Source: an uncultured Micrococcales bacterium (lineage in GTDB: Bacteria; Actinomycetota; Actinomycetes; Actinomycetales; Microbacteriaceae). From it: a DNA stretch of 14,191 bases. Below, piece after piece: positions 7,404-14,191 of the stretch. The first letter of the stretch is position 1. Every line of letters begins with the position of its first letter. The stretch is from positions 1-14,191 of the forward strand of contig CAIKYE010000171.1 of NCBI GenBank assembly GCA_903831585.1, written 5' to 3'. A model generated the notes under the pieces. It had not been told where the DNA came from. It worked only from the letters and a program-made list of their open reading frames with translations, and did not search any database. The position numbers and the translations under genes are program-made.

Positions 7404-7454
7404 CCCTTTTTGTTCTTGGCAGTCGCTGGCATGTGGCAGAGTTTGAATTGGAAA

Positions 7455-7468
7455 TGTGAGCGCTCACC
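7455..7468. promoter_or_regulatory. LacI-family operator O2 upstream of the sugar-binding protein gene
   Basis: TGTGAGCGCTCACC contains a perfect 12-base palindrome (GTGAGCGCTCAC, 7456-7467). Beyond one mismatched pair, the flanks AAA (7452-7454) and TTT (7469-7471) extend the symmetry, giving a 20-base site. The core equals the ideal symmetric lac operator, and it matches the site at 2331-2344 in 12 of 14 positions. It lies just upstream of a strong ribosome site and controls, by inference, the chvE-mmsA-mmsB-araA unit through the LacI-family protein encoded at 4035-5081. Confidence 0.85.
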
Positions 7469-7482
7469 TTTAGGAGGATGAC

Positions 7483-7602
7483 ATGGATCTTGTCCGCCAG
7501 TCGCCTCTTGGTGCGGCGCTCATATTTTTCTTAAGCTTCTGGTCGAGATGGACGCGATCAGGGATGGCACATAAGTCCAACTCAATCCCGAAAGGAACAC
7601 AA
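7483..7602 (+). other. 40-codon in-frame leader upstream of the binding-protein gene (leader peptide or N-terminal extension)
   Basis: An ATG at 7483 follows a consensus AGGAGG (7472-7477) by five bases and stays open, in frame, into the binding-protein gene. The encoded stretch begins [20 protein letters not shown] and continues with basic residues. Read through, it would give the lipoprotein a second hydrophobic segment and a non-standard 61-residue region before the lipobox cysteine. Its codons (for example TTA, AGA, GGG and ATA) are unlike the strongly biased codons of the gene body. I think the mature gene starts at 7603 and this is an untranslated or regulatory leader. A true N-terminal extension cannot be excluded. 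Confidence 0.4.
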
Positions 7603-8706
7603 TTGATTAAGAAAGTACTCGGCGTCGTAGCCGCAGGTGCTCTTCTAGTCGCGACCCTAACCGGTTGCGCTAGCTCGACCACCGCAGAAGGCGGCCTGAT
7701 TGGTGTATCAATGCCAACTCAGTCGTCAACCCGTTGGATTTCAGACGGTAACAGCATCAAAGACAAGCTCGTCGCAGACGGCTTCGATGTAGACCTACAG
7801 TATGCAGAAGATGACATTCCTACCCAGGTAACTCAGCTTGAAGGCATGCTAACCAAGGGTGCAAAGGCGCTAATCATTGCAGCAATCGACGGAACTCAGC
7901 TAACTGACGTTCTACAGAAGGCAGCAGATGCAAAGGTTCCAGTTATCTCTTACGACCGTTTGATCCGTGACTCAGCAAACGTTGACTACTACGCAACATT
8001 CGACAACTTCAAGGTGGGCGTGCTTCAGGCAACTTCACTTCTAGTTGGCATGGGCGTATACGCAACCGAAGCTAGCACTTCAGCAGACGGCGCAAACGCA
8101 GCAGGCCCATTGAACGTTGAGTTGTTCGCTGGTTCACCAGACGACAACAACGCAACCTTCTTCTTCAACGGTGCAATGTCAGTTCTTCAGCCACTAATCG
8201 ACAGCGGTGTTCTAGTTGTCAAGTCTGGCCAGACTGACTTCACTCAGGTAGCTACCCTCCGTTGGGACGGCGCAGTTGCTCAGAAGCGTATGGACGACAT
8301 CCTTGTTGGTTCATACAAGGGCGGCGCAAAGGTTAACGGTGTTCTTTCACCATATGACGGTCTAAGCCGCGGAATCATCGCGTCTCTAACCGCAGCTGGT
8401 TACACCGCAGCTGACCTTCCAACCGTTACTGGTCAGGACGCAGAAGTTCTATCGGTTAAGTCAATGATCGCTGGCGAGCAGTACTCGACCATCTTCAAGG
8501 ACACCCGTGAGCTAGCTGCAGTTGCAGTTGCAATGGCTGAGGCTCTTCTAAAGGGAGAGACCCCAGAGACCAACGACACCACAACCTATGACAATGGCGT
8601 GAAGACTGTACCTTCATACCTATTGACCCCTTACATCGTGACCACTGACAACTACAAGGAATTGCTAGTTGACTCGGGTTACATCGCAGAGGCTGACCTA
8701 GGTTAG
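7603..8706 (+). CDS. chvE: ChvE-like monosaccharide-binding lipoprotein of a CUT2 ABC transporter
   Basis: This is the extracellular solute receptor that delivers sugars to the MmsA/MmsB transporter. From the TTG at 7603 the protein begins with a lipoprotein signal peptide (basic IKK, hydrophobic core, lipobox LTGC with C22), so it is anchored to the outer face of the membrane. The body is a periplasmic-binding protein type 1 fold, very close by eye to Agrobacterium Chv[90 protein letters not shown] and VPSYLL. ChvE binds arabinose, xylose, galactose and glucose, so arabinose fits. TTG has AAAGGA (7591-7596) six bases upstream; ATG at 7483 is an alternative start 40 codons earlier. Codon choice is strongly skewed to GCA, CTA, TCA and CCA, suggesting high expression. 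A hairpin follows the stop. Confidence 0.95.
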   Translation: MIKKVLGVVAAGALLVATLTGCASSTTAEGGLIGVSMPTQSSTRWISDGNSIKDKLVADGFDVDLQYAEDDIPTQVTQLEGMLTKGAKALIIAAIDGTQLTDVLQKAADAKVPVISYDRLIRDSANVDYYATFDNFKVGVLQATSLLVGMGVYATEASTSADGANAAGPLNVELFAGSPDDNNATFFFNGAMSVLQPLIDSGVLVVKSGQTDFTQVATLRWDGAVAQKRMDDILVGSYKGGAKVNGVLSPYDGLSRGIIASLTAAGYTAADLPTVTGQDAEVLSVKSMIAGEQYSTIFKDTRELAAVAVAMAEALLKGETPETNDTTTYDNGVKTVPSYLLTPYIVTTDNYKELLVDSGYIAEADLG

Positions 8707-8727
8707 TAACAAAGCAACATTTGCGAG

Positions 8728-8754
8728 CCGGTGGGGTGCCTAGCACCCCACCGG
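8728..8754 (+). repeat. Intercistronic GC-rich hairpin between binding-protein and ATPase genes
   Basis: CCGGTGGGGTGC (8728-8739) and GCACCCCACCGG (8743-8754) are perfect 12-base complements around a 3-base loop, 21 bases after the chvE stop. No run of T follows, so it is not a classical terminator. By analogy with other transporter operons, it may stabilise the upstream mRNA against 3' exonucleases or cause partial termination, giving more binding protein than membrane components. The structure is seen; the role is inferred. Confidence 0.85.
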
Positions 8755-8764
8755 TAAGCACACT

Positions 8765-8790
8765 AAGGCAACAATTTTCAAAGGCAACAA
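8765..8790 (+). repeat. Pair of 10-base direct repeats (AAGGCAACAA)
   Basis: AAGGCAACAA occurs exactly at 8765-8774 and 8781-8790, a 16-base period, and a partial copy (AAGGC) begins at 8795, close to the next period. All lie between the intercistronic hairpin and the GTG start of the ATPase gene at 8809. The function is unknown. The last partial copy lies near the position of a ribosome binding site. Confidence 0.7.
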
Positions 8791-8808
8791 ACCAAAGGCG
8801 GTAGCAGA

Positions 8809-10341
8809 GTGAACAACAACATTCTTGAGATGAAATCAATCACCAAGTTGTTTCCAGGCGTAAGAGCCTTGGATAACGTTTCACTGACCGTCGAGCGCGG
8901 CGAGATTCACGCAATTTGCGGTGAAAACGGCGCAGGCAAATCAACCCTCATGAAGGTGCTTTCTGGTGTTTACGCACACGGCACCTATGAGGGCGACATC
9001 GTCTATGAGGGCGAAGTCATGTCATTCAAAAACTTGCGAGACAGCGAAGCCAAGGGCATCGTAATCATTCACCAGGAGCTAGCTCTAAGCCCCTACCTCT
9101 CGATTGCCGAGAACATTTTTCTAAACAACGAAATCAAACGCTTCGGGCTAATCGACTGGAACAAGACCGGCCAGGAAGCCCAGAAGCTCATCGCGCGAGT
9201 CGGTTTGCGCGAAAGCCCAGACACCAAGATCAAAGAAATTGGAGTTGGCAAGCAGCAGCTGGTTGAAATTGCAAAAGCGCTTTCGAAGCGCGTAAAGCTG
9301 CTCATTCTCGACGAGCCAACTGCAGCCCTAAACGACGAAGACTCGGCCCACCTGCTCGATCTATTGCGACACCTCAAGGGCCAGGGCATCACCTGCATCA
9401 TCATTTCGCATAAATTGAACGAGATTGCTTCGATTGCAGACAAGACTACGATTCTTCGCGATGGCAAGACCATTGAGACCCTCGACATGAATGGCGGCAA
9501 AGTCGACCAAGAGCGCATCATCAAGGGCATGGTTGGTCGCGAAATGGAAAACCGCTACCCGAAGCACACAGCCACCATCGGTGAAGAGATTTTTAGAGTT
9601 GAAAACTGGACCGCGCACCACCCAGAAGAGACCTCTCGCGTGGTTGTCGACAACGTGAACATCAATGTGCGTCGCGGCGAGATTGTCGGTCTGGCCGGAA
9701 TCATGGGAGCGGGTCGAACCGAGCTCGCTCGCAGTATCTTCGGGCACAGCTGGGGATCTAAAATCAGCGGCAAGGTATTCATTAACGGCAAAGAGGCAAA
9801 GGTCTCGACAATTCGGGACGCAATTGATAGCGGAATTGCCTACGCCACCGAAGATCGCAAGCGATACGGCCTGAACCTAATCGATGACATCAAACGCAAC
9901 ATTTCTATGGCTTCGCTCAAGGACTTTGTTAAGCGCGGGCTAGTCGATGACAATCGCGAGTATGTGGTGGCCTCTGAATTCAGAACCAGCATGAACATAA
10001 AGGCTCCGTCGGTGAACTCAATCGTCGGAAAACTCTCTGGAGGCAACCAGCAAAAGGTTGTTCTGAGCCAGTGGATTAACACAAAACCGGAGATTTTGAT
10101 ACTCGACGAGCCAACACGCGGAATTGACGTTGGAGCTAAGTATGAGATTTACACCATCATTCAGAACCTGGCCGACACCGGCAAGGGGGTAATCGTGATT
10201 TCCAGCGAGCTTCCGGAGCTCCTTGGAATTTGCGATCGCGTCTATGCAATTGCCGAAGGGCGAATCACGGGCGAGGTTGAGAAGAAAAACTTCAAACCCG
10301 AATTACTAATGAAATACATGACCACCGAGAAGGGCAACTAA
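8809..10341 (+). CDS. mmsA: Double ATP-binding subunit of monosaccharide ABC transporter (MmsA/GguA)
   Basis: The 510-residue cytoplasmic ATPase has two fused nucleotide-binding domains, as in all CUT2 sugar importers (XylG, AraG, GguA). Domain 1 has an intact Walker A (GENGAGKST, 38-46), a signature-like [14 protein letters not shown], Walker [10 protein letters not shown] (D168, E169) and the switch histidine in IISHKLNEI. Domain 2 has a degenerate Walker A in which the lysine is R303 (GIMGAGRTE, 297-305), a good signature LSGGNQQKV (409-417), Walker [11 protein letters not shown] (D433, E434) and ISSELPELL with no switch histidine. This asymmetry is normal for the family. The GTG start has only a weak ribosome site, which with the hairpin upstream predicts lower expression than the binding protein. 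It is followed two bases later by the permease gene. Confidence 0.95.
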   Translation: MNNNILEMKSITKLFPGVRALDNVSLTVERGEIHAICGENGAGKSTLMKVLSGVYAHGTYEGDIVYEGEVMSFKNLRDSEAKGIVIIHQELALSPYLSIAENIFLNNEIKRFGLIDWNKTGQEAQKLIARVGLRESPDTKIKEIGVGKQQLVEIAKALSKRVKLLILDEPTAALNDEDSAHLLDLLRHLKGQGITCIIISHKLNEIASIADKTTILRDGKTIETLDMNGGKVDQERIIKGMVGREMENRYPKHTATIGEEIFRVENWTAHHPEETSRVVVDNVNINVRRGEIVGLAGIMGAGRTELARSIFGHSWGSKISGKVFINGKEAKVSTIRDAIDSGIAYATEDRKRYGLNLIDDIKRNISMASLKDFVKRGLVDDNREYVVASEFRTSMNIKAPSVNSIVGKLSGGNQQKVVLSQWINTKPEILILDEPTRGIDVGAKYEIYTIIQNLADTGKGVIVISSELPELLGICDRVYAIAEGRITGEVEKKNFKPELLMKYMTTEKGN

Positions 10342-10343
10342 TA

Positions 10344-11594
10344 ATGTCAATTCAGAACGCGAAGAAAACTTCGCTCATGGATAACTTGCGTTCACGACTC
10401 GAGGGTGTAAACCTTCGTCAAAACGGAATCTTCTTGGCCCTAATCGGCCTGGTTATCTTCTTTGCAGCGACTACACCCGGTGCTGCCAGCATCACACCTG
10501 ACAACGTCTCGAACCTAGTGATGCAGAATGGCTACATCCTTGTTCTTGCCATCGGTATGGTCATGGTCATCATCGCTGGCCACATCGATCTATCGGTTGG
10601 TTCGGTAGCTTGCTTCATCGGCGCGGTCGCCGGTGTATTCGTGGTTCGCCCGCTCGAGCAAGACGGATGGGAATGGCTCCCAGTCATGCCTTGGTTCATC
10701 GGAATCATTGCCGCCATCCTGGTCGGAGCCCTCGTTGGCGTCTGGCAGGGCTTCTGGATCGCCTACGTTGGCATTCCAGCATTTATCGTGACTCTTGCCG
10801 GAATGCTCATCTTCCGCGGCCTCGCTTTGATGACACTGCAGAACTCAAACATTGGCCCATACCCTGATGAGTTTCGTGCTATCGGAAACGGATTCTTCGA
10901 TAAAGAGAACACCTTGGGCGTCTCGCTTGGATTTCCGGTAGATCTAAATGCGGCCGCACTTGTATTGACCGCCGTTGGAATTCTTGCTCTTTGGTTCCGC
11001 GAGGTCTCGACTCGACGCGGTCGCGCCAAGTTCGGCCAGGCGGTAGAGCCTTGGGTCTGGTTTCTGATCAAGAACAGCATGCTTGCCGTGATGATTGGCG
11101 CGGTTGGCTATCAGCTCGCGAGGGCAAACGGAATTCCTTACCTGCTAATTCTCATGGTCTTCTTGATCGTGATTTATAGCCTCGTGATGAACAAAACCAC
11201 TTTTGGTCGTCACATCTACGCAATCGGTGGAAACCTAAACGCCGCGATGCTTTCGGGCATCAACGTTCGTCGTGTGAACTTCTGGTTGTTCGTCAACATG
11301 GGTGCACTCGCCGCGCTGTCGGGAATTTTGATTACCGCTCGCATGAACTCTGCTGTGCCAAAAGCAGGAGACGGCTTCGAGCTCGATGCAATTTCGTCCG
11401 TGTTTATCGGTGGTGCAGCAGTTCAGGGTGGTGTCGGAACAGTAACCGGCTCGATGATCGGTGGCATGATTCAGGGTGTTCTCGGTAACGGCATGAACCT
11501 AAACTCGGTCGGTATCGACTCGCAGATGTTCATCAAGGGTCTTGTGCTCTTGTTTGCAGTTGCCTTCGACGTGTGGAGCAAGCGCCGCAAGTAG
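10344..11594 (+). CDS. mmsB: Permease subunit of monosaccharide ABC transporter (MmsB/GguB)
   Basis: The 416-residue integral membrane protein belongs to the BPD_transp_2 (CUT2) family and forms the translocation channel with MmsA. It has around ten hydrophobic spans beginning at about residue 28. The hallmark segment IIAGHIDLSVGSV (G79-S87 region) lies after the second span, and the ATPase-facing loop and end regions show SGINVRRVNFWLF, SAVPKAGDGFELDAISSVFIGG and GGVGTVTGSMIGG. The extra length relative to RbsC (about 320 residues) matches the XylH/GguB subgroup, which has a longer middle part, here around residues 160-240. ATG at 10344 directly follows the mmsA stop, with AAGGG about nine bases upstream. 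The short basic tail SKRRK ends the protein. araA begins 12 bases later. Confidence 0.95.
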   Translation: MSIQNAKKTSLMDNLRSRLEGVNLRQNGIFLALIGLVIFFAATTPGAASITPDNVSNLVMQNGYILVLAIGMVMVIIAGHIDLSVGSVACFIGAVAGVFVVRPLEQDGWEWLPVMPWFIGIIAAILVGALVGVWQGFWIAYVGIPAFIVTLAGMLIFRGLALMTLQNSNIGPYPDEFRAIGNGFFDKENTLGVSLGFPVDLNAAALVLTAVGILALWFREVSTRRGRAKFGQAVEPWVWFLIKNSMLAVMIGAVGYQLARANGIPYLLILMVFLIVIYSLVMNKTTFGRHIYAIGGNLNAAMLSGINVRRVNFWLFVNMGALAALSGILITARMNSAVPKAGDGFELDAISSVFIGGAAVQGGVGTVTGSMIGGMIQGVLGNGMNLNSVGIDSQMFIKGLVLLFAVAFDVWSKRRK

Positions 11595-11606
11595 GCGTCT
11601 AACAGA

Positions 11607-13112
11607 ATGGCAAAAGTGAATAAGAAGTATGAAATTTGGTTTCTAACCGGAAGCCAGAATCTCTACGGCGAAGAAACCCTCAAGCAGGTTGCCGAACAGT
11701 CCAAGTTGGTTCTCGAGCAGTTGCAGAAGAACGTGTCTGCCCCGGTCGACTTGGTCTGGAAGCCCGTTCTTAAGACGCCAGACGCGATTCGTCGCCAGAT
11801 GCTCGACGCTAGCGCCGATGACAACTGCGTCGGTGTTATCACCTGGATGCACACCTTCTCGCCGGCAAAGATGTGGATTGCCGGTCTAGACGCACTGCAG
11901 AAGCCACTGCTTCACCTTCACACTCAGGCAAACCAGTCACTTCCTTGGGCAACCATCGACATGGATTTCATGAACCTCAACCAGGCCGCTCACGGAGATC
12001 GCGAGTATGCCCACATGGTCAGTCGCATGTCGATAGCGCGCAAGGTCGTCGTCGGCGAACCGGCGTCGAAGACGGTCGGCAGTCACGTGACCGCTTGGGC
12101 CTATGCGACCATCGGGTGGAACACTTCTCAGAACCTGAAGCTAGCCCGCTTCGGCGACAACATGCGTTACGTGTCGGTTACCGACGGCGACAAGGTTTCG
12201 GCCCAGATGCAGTTCGGTATGTCTATCGAGCAGTTCGGCGTCAACACTCTCGTCGATGCGGTAGCTAAGGTCTCTGATTCGGCTGCCGAAGCGCTGTGCG
12301 AGGTTTACGAGCGCGATTACGACGTGGTTGCAGAGTTGCGCAAGAATGGCGCTCGCCACGAATCGTTGGTCTACGGAGCCAAGATTGAGATCGCTCTGCG
12401 TTCAATTCTGGAGGCCGGAGACTTCAACGCTTTCACTAGCAACTTCGAAGATCTGGGTGAATTACGTCAGCTTCCTGGTCTAGCCGTTCAGCGACTAATG
12501 GCAGACGGCTATGGCTTCGGTGGCGAGGGCGACTGGAAGACCAGCGCGCTCGGGGCAATTCTGAAGAGCATGACCCCGACCGGTGGCGGAACCTCATTCA
12601 TGGAGGACTACACCTATCACTTTGGTCCAGGACCCGCGCTTGTGCTCGGCGCACACATGCTCGAGGTTTGCCCAACAATCTCGGGTCAGAAGCCTCGCAT
12701 TGAAATTCACCCGCTCGGAATCGGCGGCAAAGAAGACCCGGTTCGCATGGTCTTCACGGCAAAGCCCGCCGAAGGTCGAGTGGTTTGTCTCGTCGACTTG
12801 GGCGACCGCTTCAGAATGATTTCGAACGAAATCGAAATCGTTGATCCAACAGAAGACCTGCCTAACCTGCCGGTTGCCCGTGCGGTTTGGAAGCCACAAC
12901 CATCACTCGAAACCTCGGCTGAGGCATGGATGCTGGCTGGCGGTAGTCACCACACGGTATTGACTAACTCGGTAACCGCAGAGGCCATCGAAGACTTCGC
13001 GCGAATTGCAAAGGTTGAGCTTGTCGCAATAGATGAGAGCACAGAAATGCGTGCGTTCCGCAAAGAACTTCAGTGGAGCGCCGCCTACCACCGATTGGCA
13101 GAGCGCCTCTAA
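11607..13112 (+). CDS. araA: L-arabinose isomerase (AraA)
   Basis: AraA converts L-arabinose to L-ribulose in the cytoplasm using a divalent metal, usually Mn2+. The 501 residues equal the normal length and align by eye with E. coli AraA throughout: [56 protein letters not shown] and [23 protein letters not shown]. The four metal/catalytic residues are all present: E307, E333 (FMEDYTYHF), H350 ([10 protein letters not shown]) and H449 (GGSHHTV), equivalent to E. coli E306, E333, H350 and H450. ATG at 11607 begins 12 bases after the permease stop with no good ribosome site, so translational coupling is likely. It is the last gene of the transporter unit and is thus separated from araB and araD. 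Its stop overlaps the stop of the opposing dehydrogenase gene. Confidence 0.97.
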   Translation: MAKVNKKYEIWFLTGSQNLYGEETLKQVAEQSKLVLEQLQKNVSAPVDLVWKPVLKTPDAIRRQMLDASADDNCVGVITWMHTFSPAKMWIAGLDALQKPLLHLHTQANQSLPWATIDMDFMNLNQAAHGDREYAHMVSRMSIARKVVVGEPASKTVGSHVTAWAYATIGWNTSQNLKLARFGDNMRYVSVTDGDKVSAQMQFGMSIEQFGVNTLVDAVAKVSDSAAEALCEVYERDYDVVAELRKNGARHESLVYGAKIEIALRSILEAGDFNAFTSNFEDLGELRQLPGLAVQRLMADGYGFGGEGDWKTSALGAILKSMTPTGGGTSFMEDYTYHFGPGPALVLGAHMLEVCPTISGQKPRIEIHPLGIGGKEDPVRMVFTAKPAEGRVVCLVDLGDRFRMISNEIEIVDPTEDLPNLPVARAVWKPQPSLETSAEAWMLAGGSHHTVLTNSVTAEAIEDFARIAKVELVAIDESTEMRAFRKELQWSAAYHRLAERL

Positions 13113-14158
13113 ATAGTCTTTGCGTCTATCACGAAGCGGTAGCGCACGTCTGACTTGAGCATCTTGTCATAGGCTGCGTCGATTGAAGCCGCCTCGGTTG
13201 CATCAACCATTTCAATTGTCGCTGCGATATTGTGTTCGGCGCAGAAGTTCAACATCTCTTGAGTCTCTTTTATGCCACCGGTGTTAGAGCCCGAGATTGA
13301 CTTCATCGATGCGATCAGGCTAAACGGGTTGAAGTGTTCGTCCTTGCCTGGCAAACCTACGTTCACGAGACTGCCGCCAACTCGCAACATTGAGAGAATC
13401 TTGTCGACCTCGAGGCTTGCCGAGGTGGTGTTCAAGATGATGTCAAAAGTGTTTGGGTACTTTTCGAAGGTGTCATCCTCAGCTGTCATGATGTATCGAA
13501 CGGCACCGAACGATTTGGCATCTGCCTCTTTATCGCTGCTGTGACCGAGCACCGAAACCTCGGCACCAAAAGCCGCGGCAAACTTGATGGCCATGTGGCC
13601 GAGCCCGCCCAGCCCGATTACGGCAACCTTCTTGCCAGGGGCTGCGCCCCAGCGCTTGAGAGGCGAGAATACGGTTACTCCTGCGCAAAGCAAAGGTGCT
13701 GCCTCAGCCATATCTAGAGACTCGGGGATGCTCAGAACGAAGTCTTCGGTGACCACAATCTCGCGGGCATAGCCGCCGTAGGTCTCTTTGCCGTCATAGA
13801 AGCGGCCGTTATAGGTCTGAATGTTGCCCTTCAGGCACACGTTTTCACGACCCGCCTTGCAGTATTCGCACTCGCCGCAGCTGCCGACCATGGTGCCAAC
13901 GCCGACTCGGTCGCCAACCTTGTGCTTGGTTACCTTGCTACCGGTTTCAACAACGTAACCAGAGATCTCGTGGCCTGGAACCATCGGAAAAATGCCTTCG
14001 AACCATTCGTTGCGTGCTTGATGCAAGTCACTGTGACAGATTCCAGAGAACGCAATGTCGATGCGAACATCGAAGTCGCCAACCTCGCGAGTTTCGATTG
14101 TGGTCTTAGCGAATGGGCTGGTTGCGCTGGCTACTGAAAGCACTTTGATTGAGGTCAT
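13109..14158 (-). CDS. Zinc-dependent alcohol dehydrogenase (NADP-type, YahK/CAD-like)
   Basis: The 349-residue medium-chain dehydrogenase/reductase is expected to interconvert alcohols and aldehydes in the cytoplasm. Catalytic zinc ligands are C41 (GICHSD), H63 with E64 (PGHE) and C158 (LLCAG). Structural zinc ligands are C94, C97, C100 and C108. The cofactor loop is GLGGLG (182-187). The following [11 protein letters not shown] segment, with Ser and Lys where NAD enzymes carry an acidic residue, favours NADPH as in E. coli YahK and plant cinnamyl alcohol dehydrogenases. ATG at 14158 has no ribosome site; a TAGACT box ends six bases upstream, which suggests a leaderless mRNA. The gene converges on araA and the last four bases overlap. 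Nothing links it to arabinose metabolism except position, and the physiological substrate is unknown. Confidence 0.93.
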   Translation of the reverse strand: MTSIKVLSVASATSPFAKTTIETREVGDFDVRIDIAFSGICHSDLHQARNEWFEGIFPMVPGHEISGYVVETGSKVTKHKVGDRVGVGTMVGSCGECEYCKAGRENVCLKGNIQTYNGRFYDGKETYGGYAREIVVTEDFVLSIPESLDMAEAAPLLCAGVTVFSPLKRWGAAPGKKVAVIGLGGLGHMAIKFAAAFGAEVSVLGHSSDKEADAKSFGAVRYIMTAEDDTFEKYPNTFDIILNTTSASLEVDKILSMLRVGGSLVNVGLPGKDEHFNPFSLIASMKSISGSNTGGIKETQEMLNFCAEHNIAATIEMVDATEAASIDAAYDKMLKSDVRYRFVIDAKTI

Positions 14159-14164
14159 AAGTCA

Positions 14165-14170
14165 AGTCTA
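14165..14170 (-). promoter_or_regulatory. Putative -10 box (TAGACT) for the alcohol dehydrogenase gene
   Basis: On the minus strand TAGACT matches TANNNT and lies six bases before the ATG at 14158. There is no Shine-Dalgarno between them. This spacing is what a leaderless actinobacterial promoter would show. No clear -35 fits within the 33 bases left in the window. Confidence 0.35.
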
Positions 14171-14191
14171 AGCAACGAAAAGAAGAAACTA

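Larger units (their letters stand above)
7404..7602 (+). promoter_or_regulatory. Regulatory region and leader of the transporter operon
   Basis: These 199 bases are the longest non-genic stretch apart from the left edge, unless the leader at 7483 is translated. They hold three TGGCA direct repeats (7417-7421, 7427-7431, 7434-7438), a lac-like operator (7455-7468), a consensus AGGAGG (7472-7477) and a 40-codon in-frame leader. TTGGCA at 7416-7421 could be a -35, but I cannot fix a convincing -10 after it. The promoter must lie near the operator if that operator works by steric blocking. Confidence 0.6.

Noticed and set aside
7455..7468. CRP-type cAMP receptor site
   Set aside because: CRP sites have TGTGA and TCACA separated by six bases; here the gap is four, which is the LacI-type spacing, and a LacI-family gene is adjacent.
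7516..7524. Auxiliary operator half-site GCGCTCATA, 56 bases downstream of the main operator
   Set aside because: Only the right half matches; the left half is unrelated, so chance in the leader is as likely.
7470..7682. Minus-strand reading frame opposite the transporter leader
   Set aside because: It covers the operator-proximal ribosome site, the leader and the signal-peptide region of chvE, has no ribosome site, and encodes low-complexity residues with no family likeness.
8728..8754. Hairpin after the binding-protein gene as a Rho-independent terminator
   Set aside because: No T run follows the stem, and the next three genes lack any other visible promoter, so full termination here would silence the transporter.
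9697..9723. Walker A lysine missing in the second ATPase domain as a sign of decay
   Set aside because: A degenerate second Walker A (GxxGAGRTE) is the rule in the double ATPases of CUT2 transporters; signature and Walker B are intact.

Overview
The window looks like chromosomal DNA from a small-genome, mid-GC actinobacterium. A freshwater Microbacteriaceae of the Rhodoluna/Aquiluna kind is my best guess, inferred from style and not from a marker gene. The clues are roughly even GC, many GTG and TTG starts, start/stop overlaps of 4 to 8 bases, almost no spacer DNA, and starts without a Shine-Dalgarno that sit just downstream of a -10-like hexamer, as in leaderless transcripts. I see no mobile element, CRISPR array, tRNA or rRNA.

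Left part (1-2307): the first nine codons of a minus-strand gene, a 100-base divergent promoter region with a small palindrome, then a 517-residue protein I cannot name (possibly a degenerate Rossmann fold) followed closely by a DUF998-type membrane protein.

Middle and right (2332-13112): an L-arabinose (aldopentose) uptake and catabolism locus in two transcription units on the plus strand. Unit 1 (2332-7403) is aldose 1-epimerase, a small membrane protein, an SRPBCC-like protein, a LacI-family repressor, ribulokinase (araB) and L-ribulose-5-phosphate 4-epimerase (araD). Every junction in this unit overlaps. Unit 2 (about 7455-13112) is a ChvE-like sugar-binding lipoprotein, a double ABC ATPase (mmsA/gguA), a permease (mmsB/gguB) and L-arabinose isomerase (araA). 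The sugar would be imported, anomerised, isomerised by AraA, phosphorylated by AraB and epimerised by AraD to D-xylulose 5-phosphate for the pentose phosphate pathway.

Each unit begins with nearly the same lac-like operator: TGTGAGCGCTCTCA at 2331-2344 and TGTGAGCGCTCACC at 7455-7468. The repressor encoded inside unit 1 has a recognition helix (SHQTVSR) very close to that of E. coli LacI (SYQTVSR), which binds the same core. The simplest reading is a self-regulated, two-operator arabinose regulon. The first operator lies on the start codon of a probably leaderless gene, so the DNA is operator and coding sequence at once.

Right edge (13109-14158): a minus-strand zinc alcohol dehydrogenase converging on araA, with the two stop codons overlapping.

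The points most worth follow-up are the coding operator at 2331, the two uncharacterised genes carried inside the arabinose operon, the 40-codon in-frame leader with a strong ribosome site ahead of the binding protein, and the strong hairpin plus 10-base direct repeats between the binding protein and ATPase genes.
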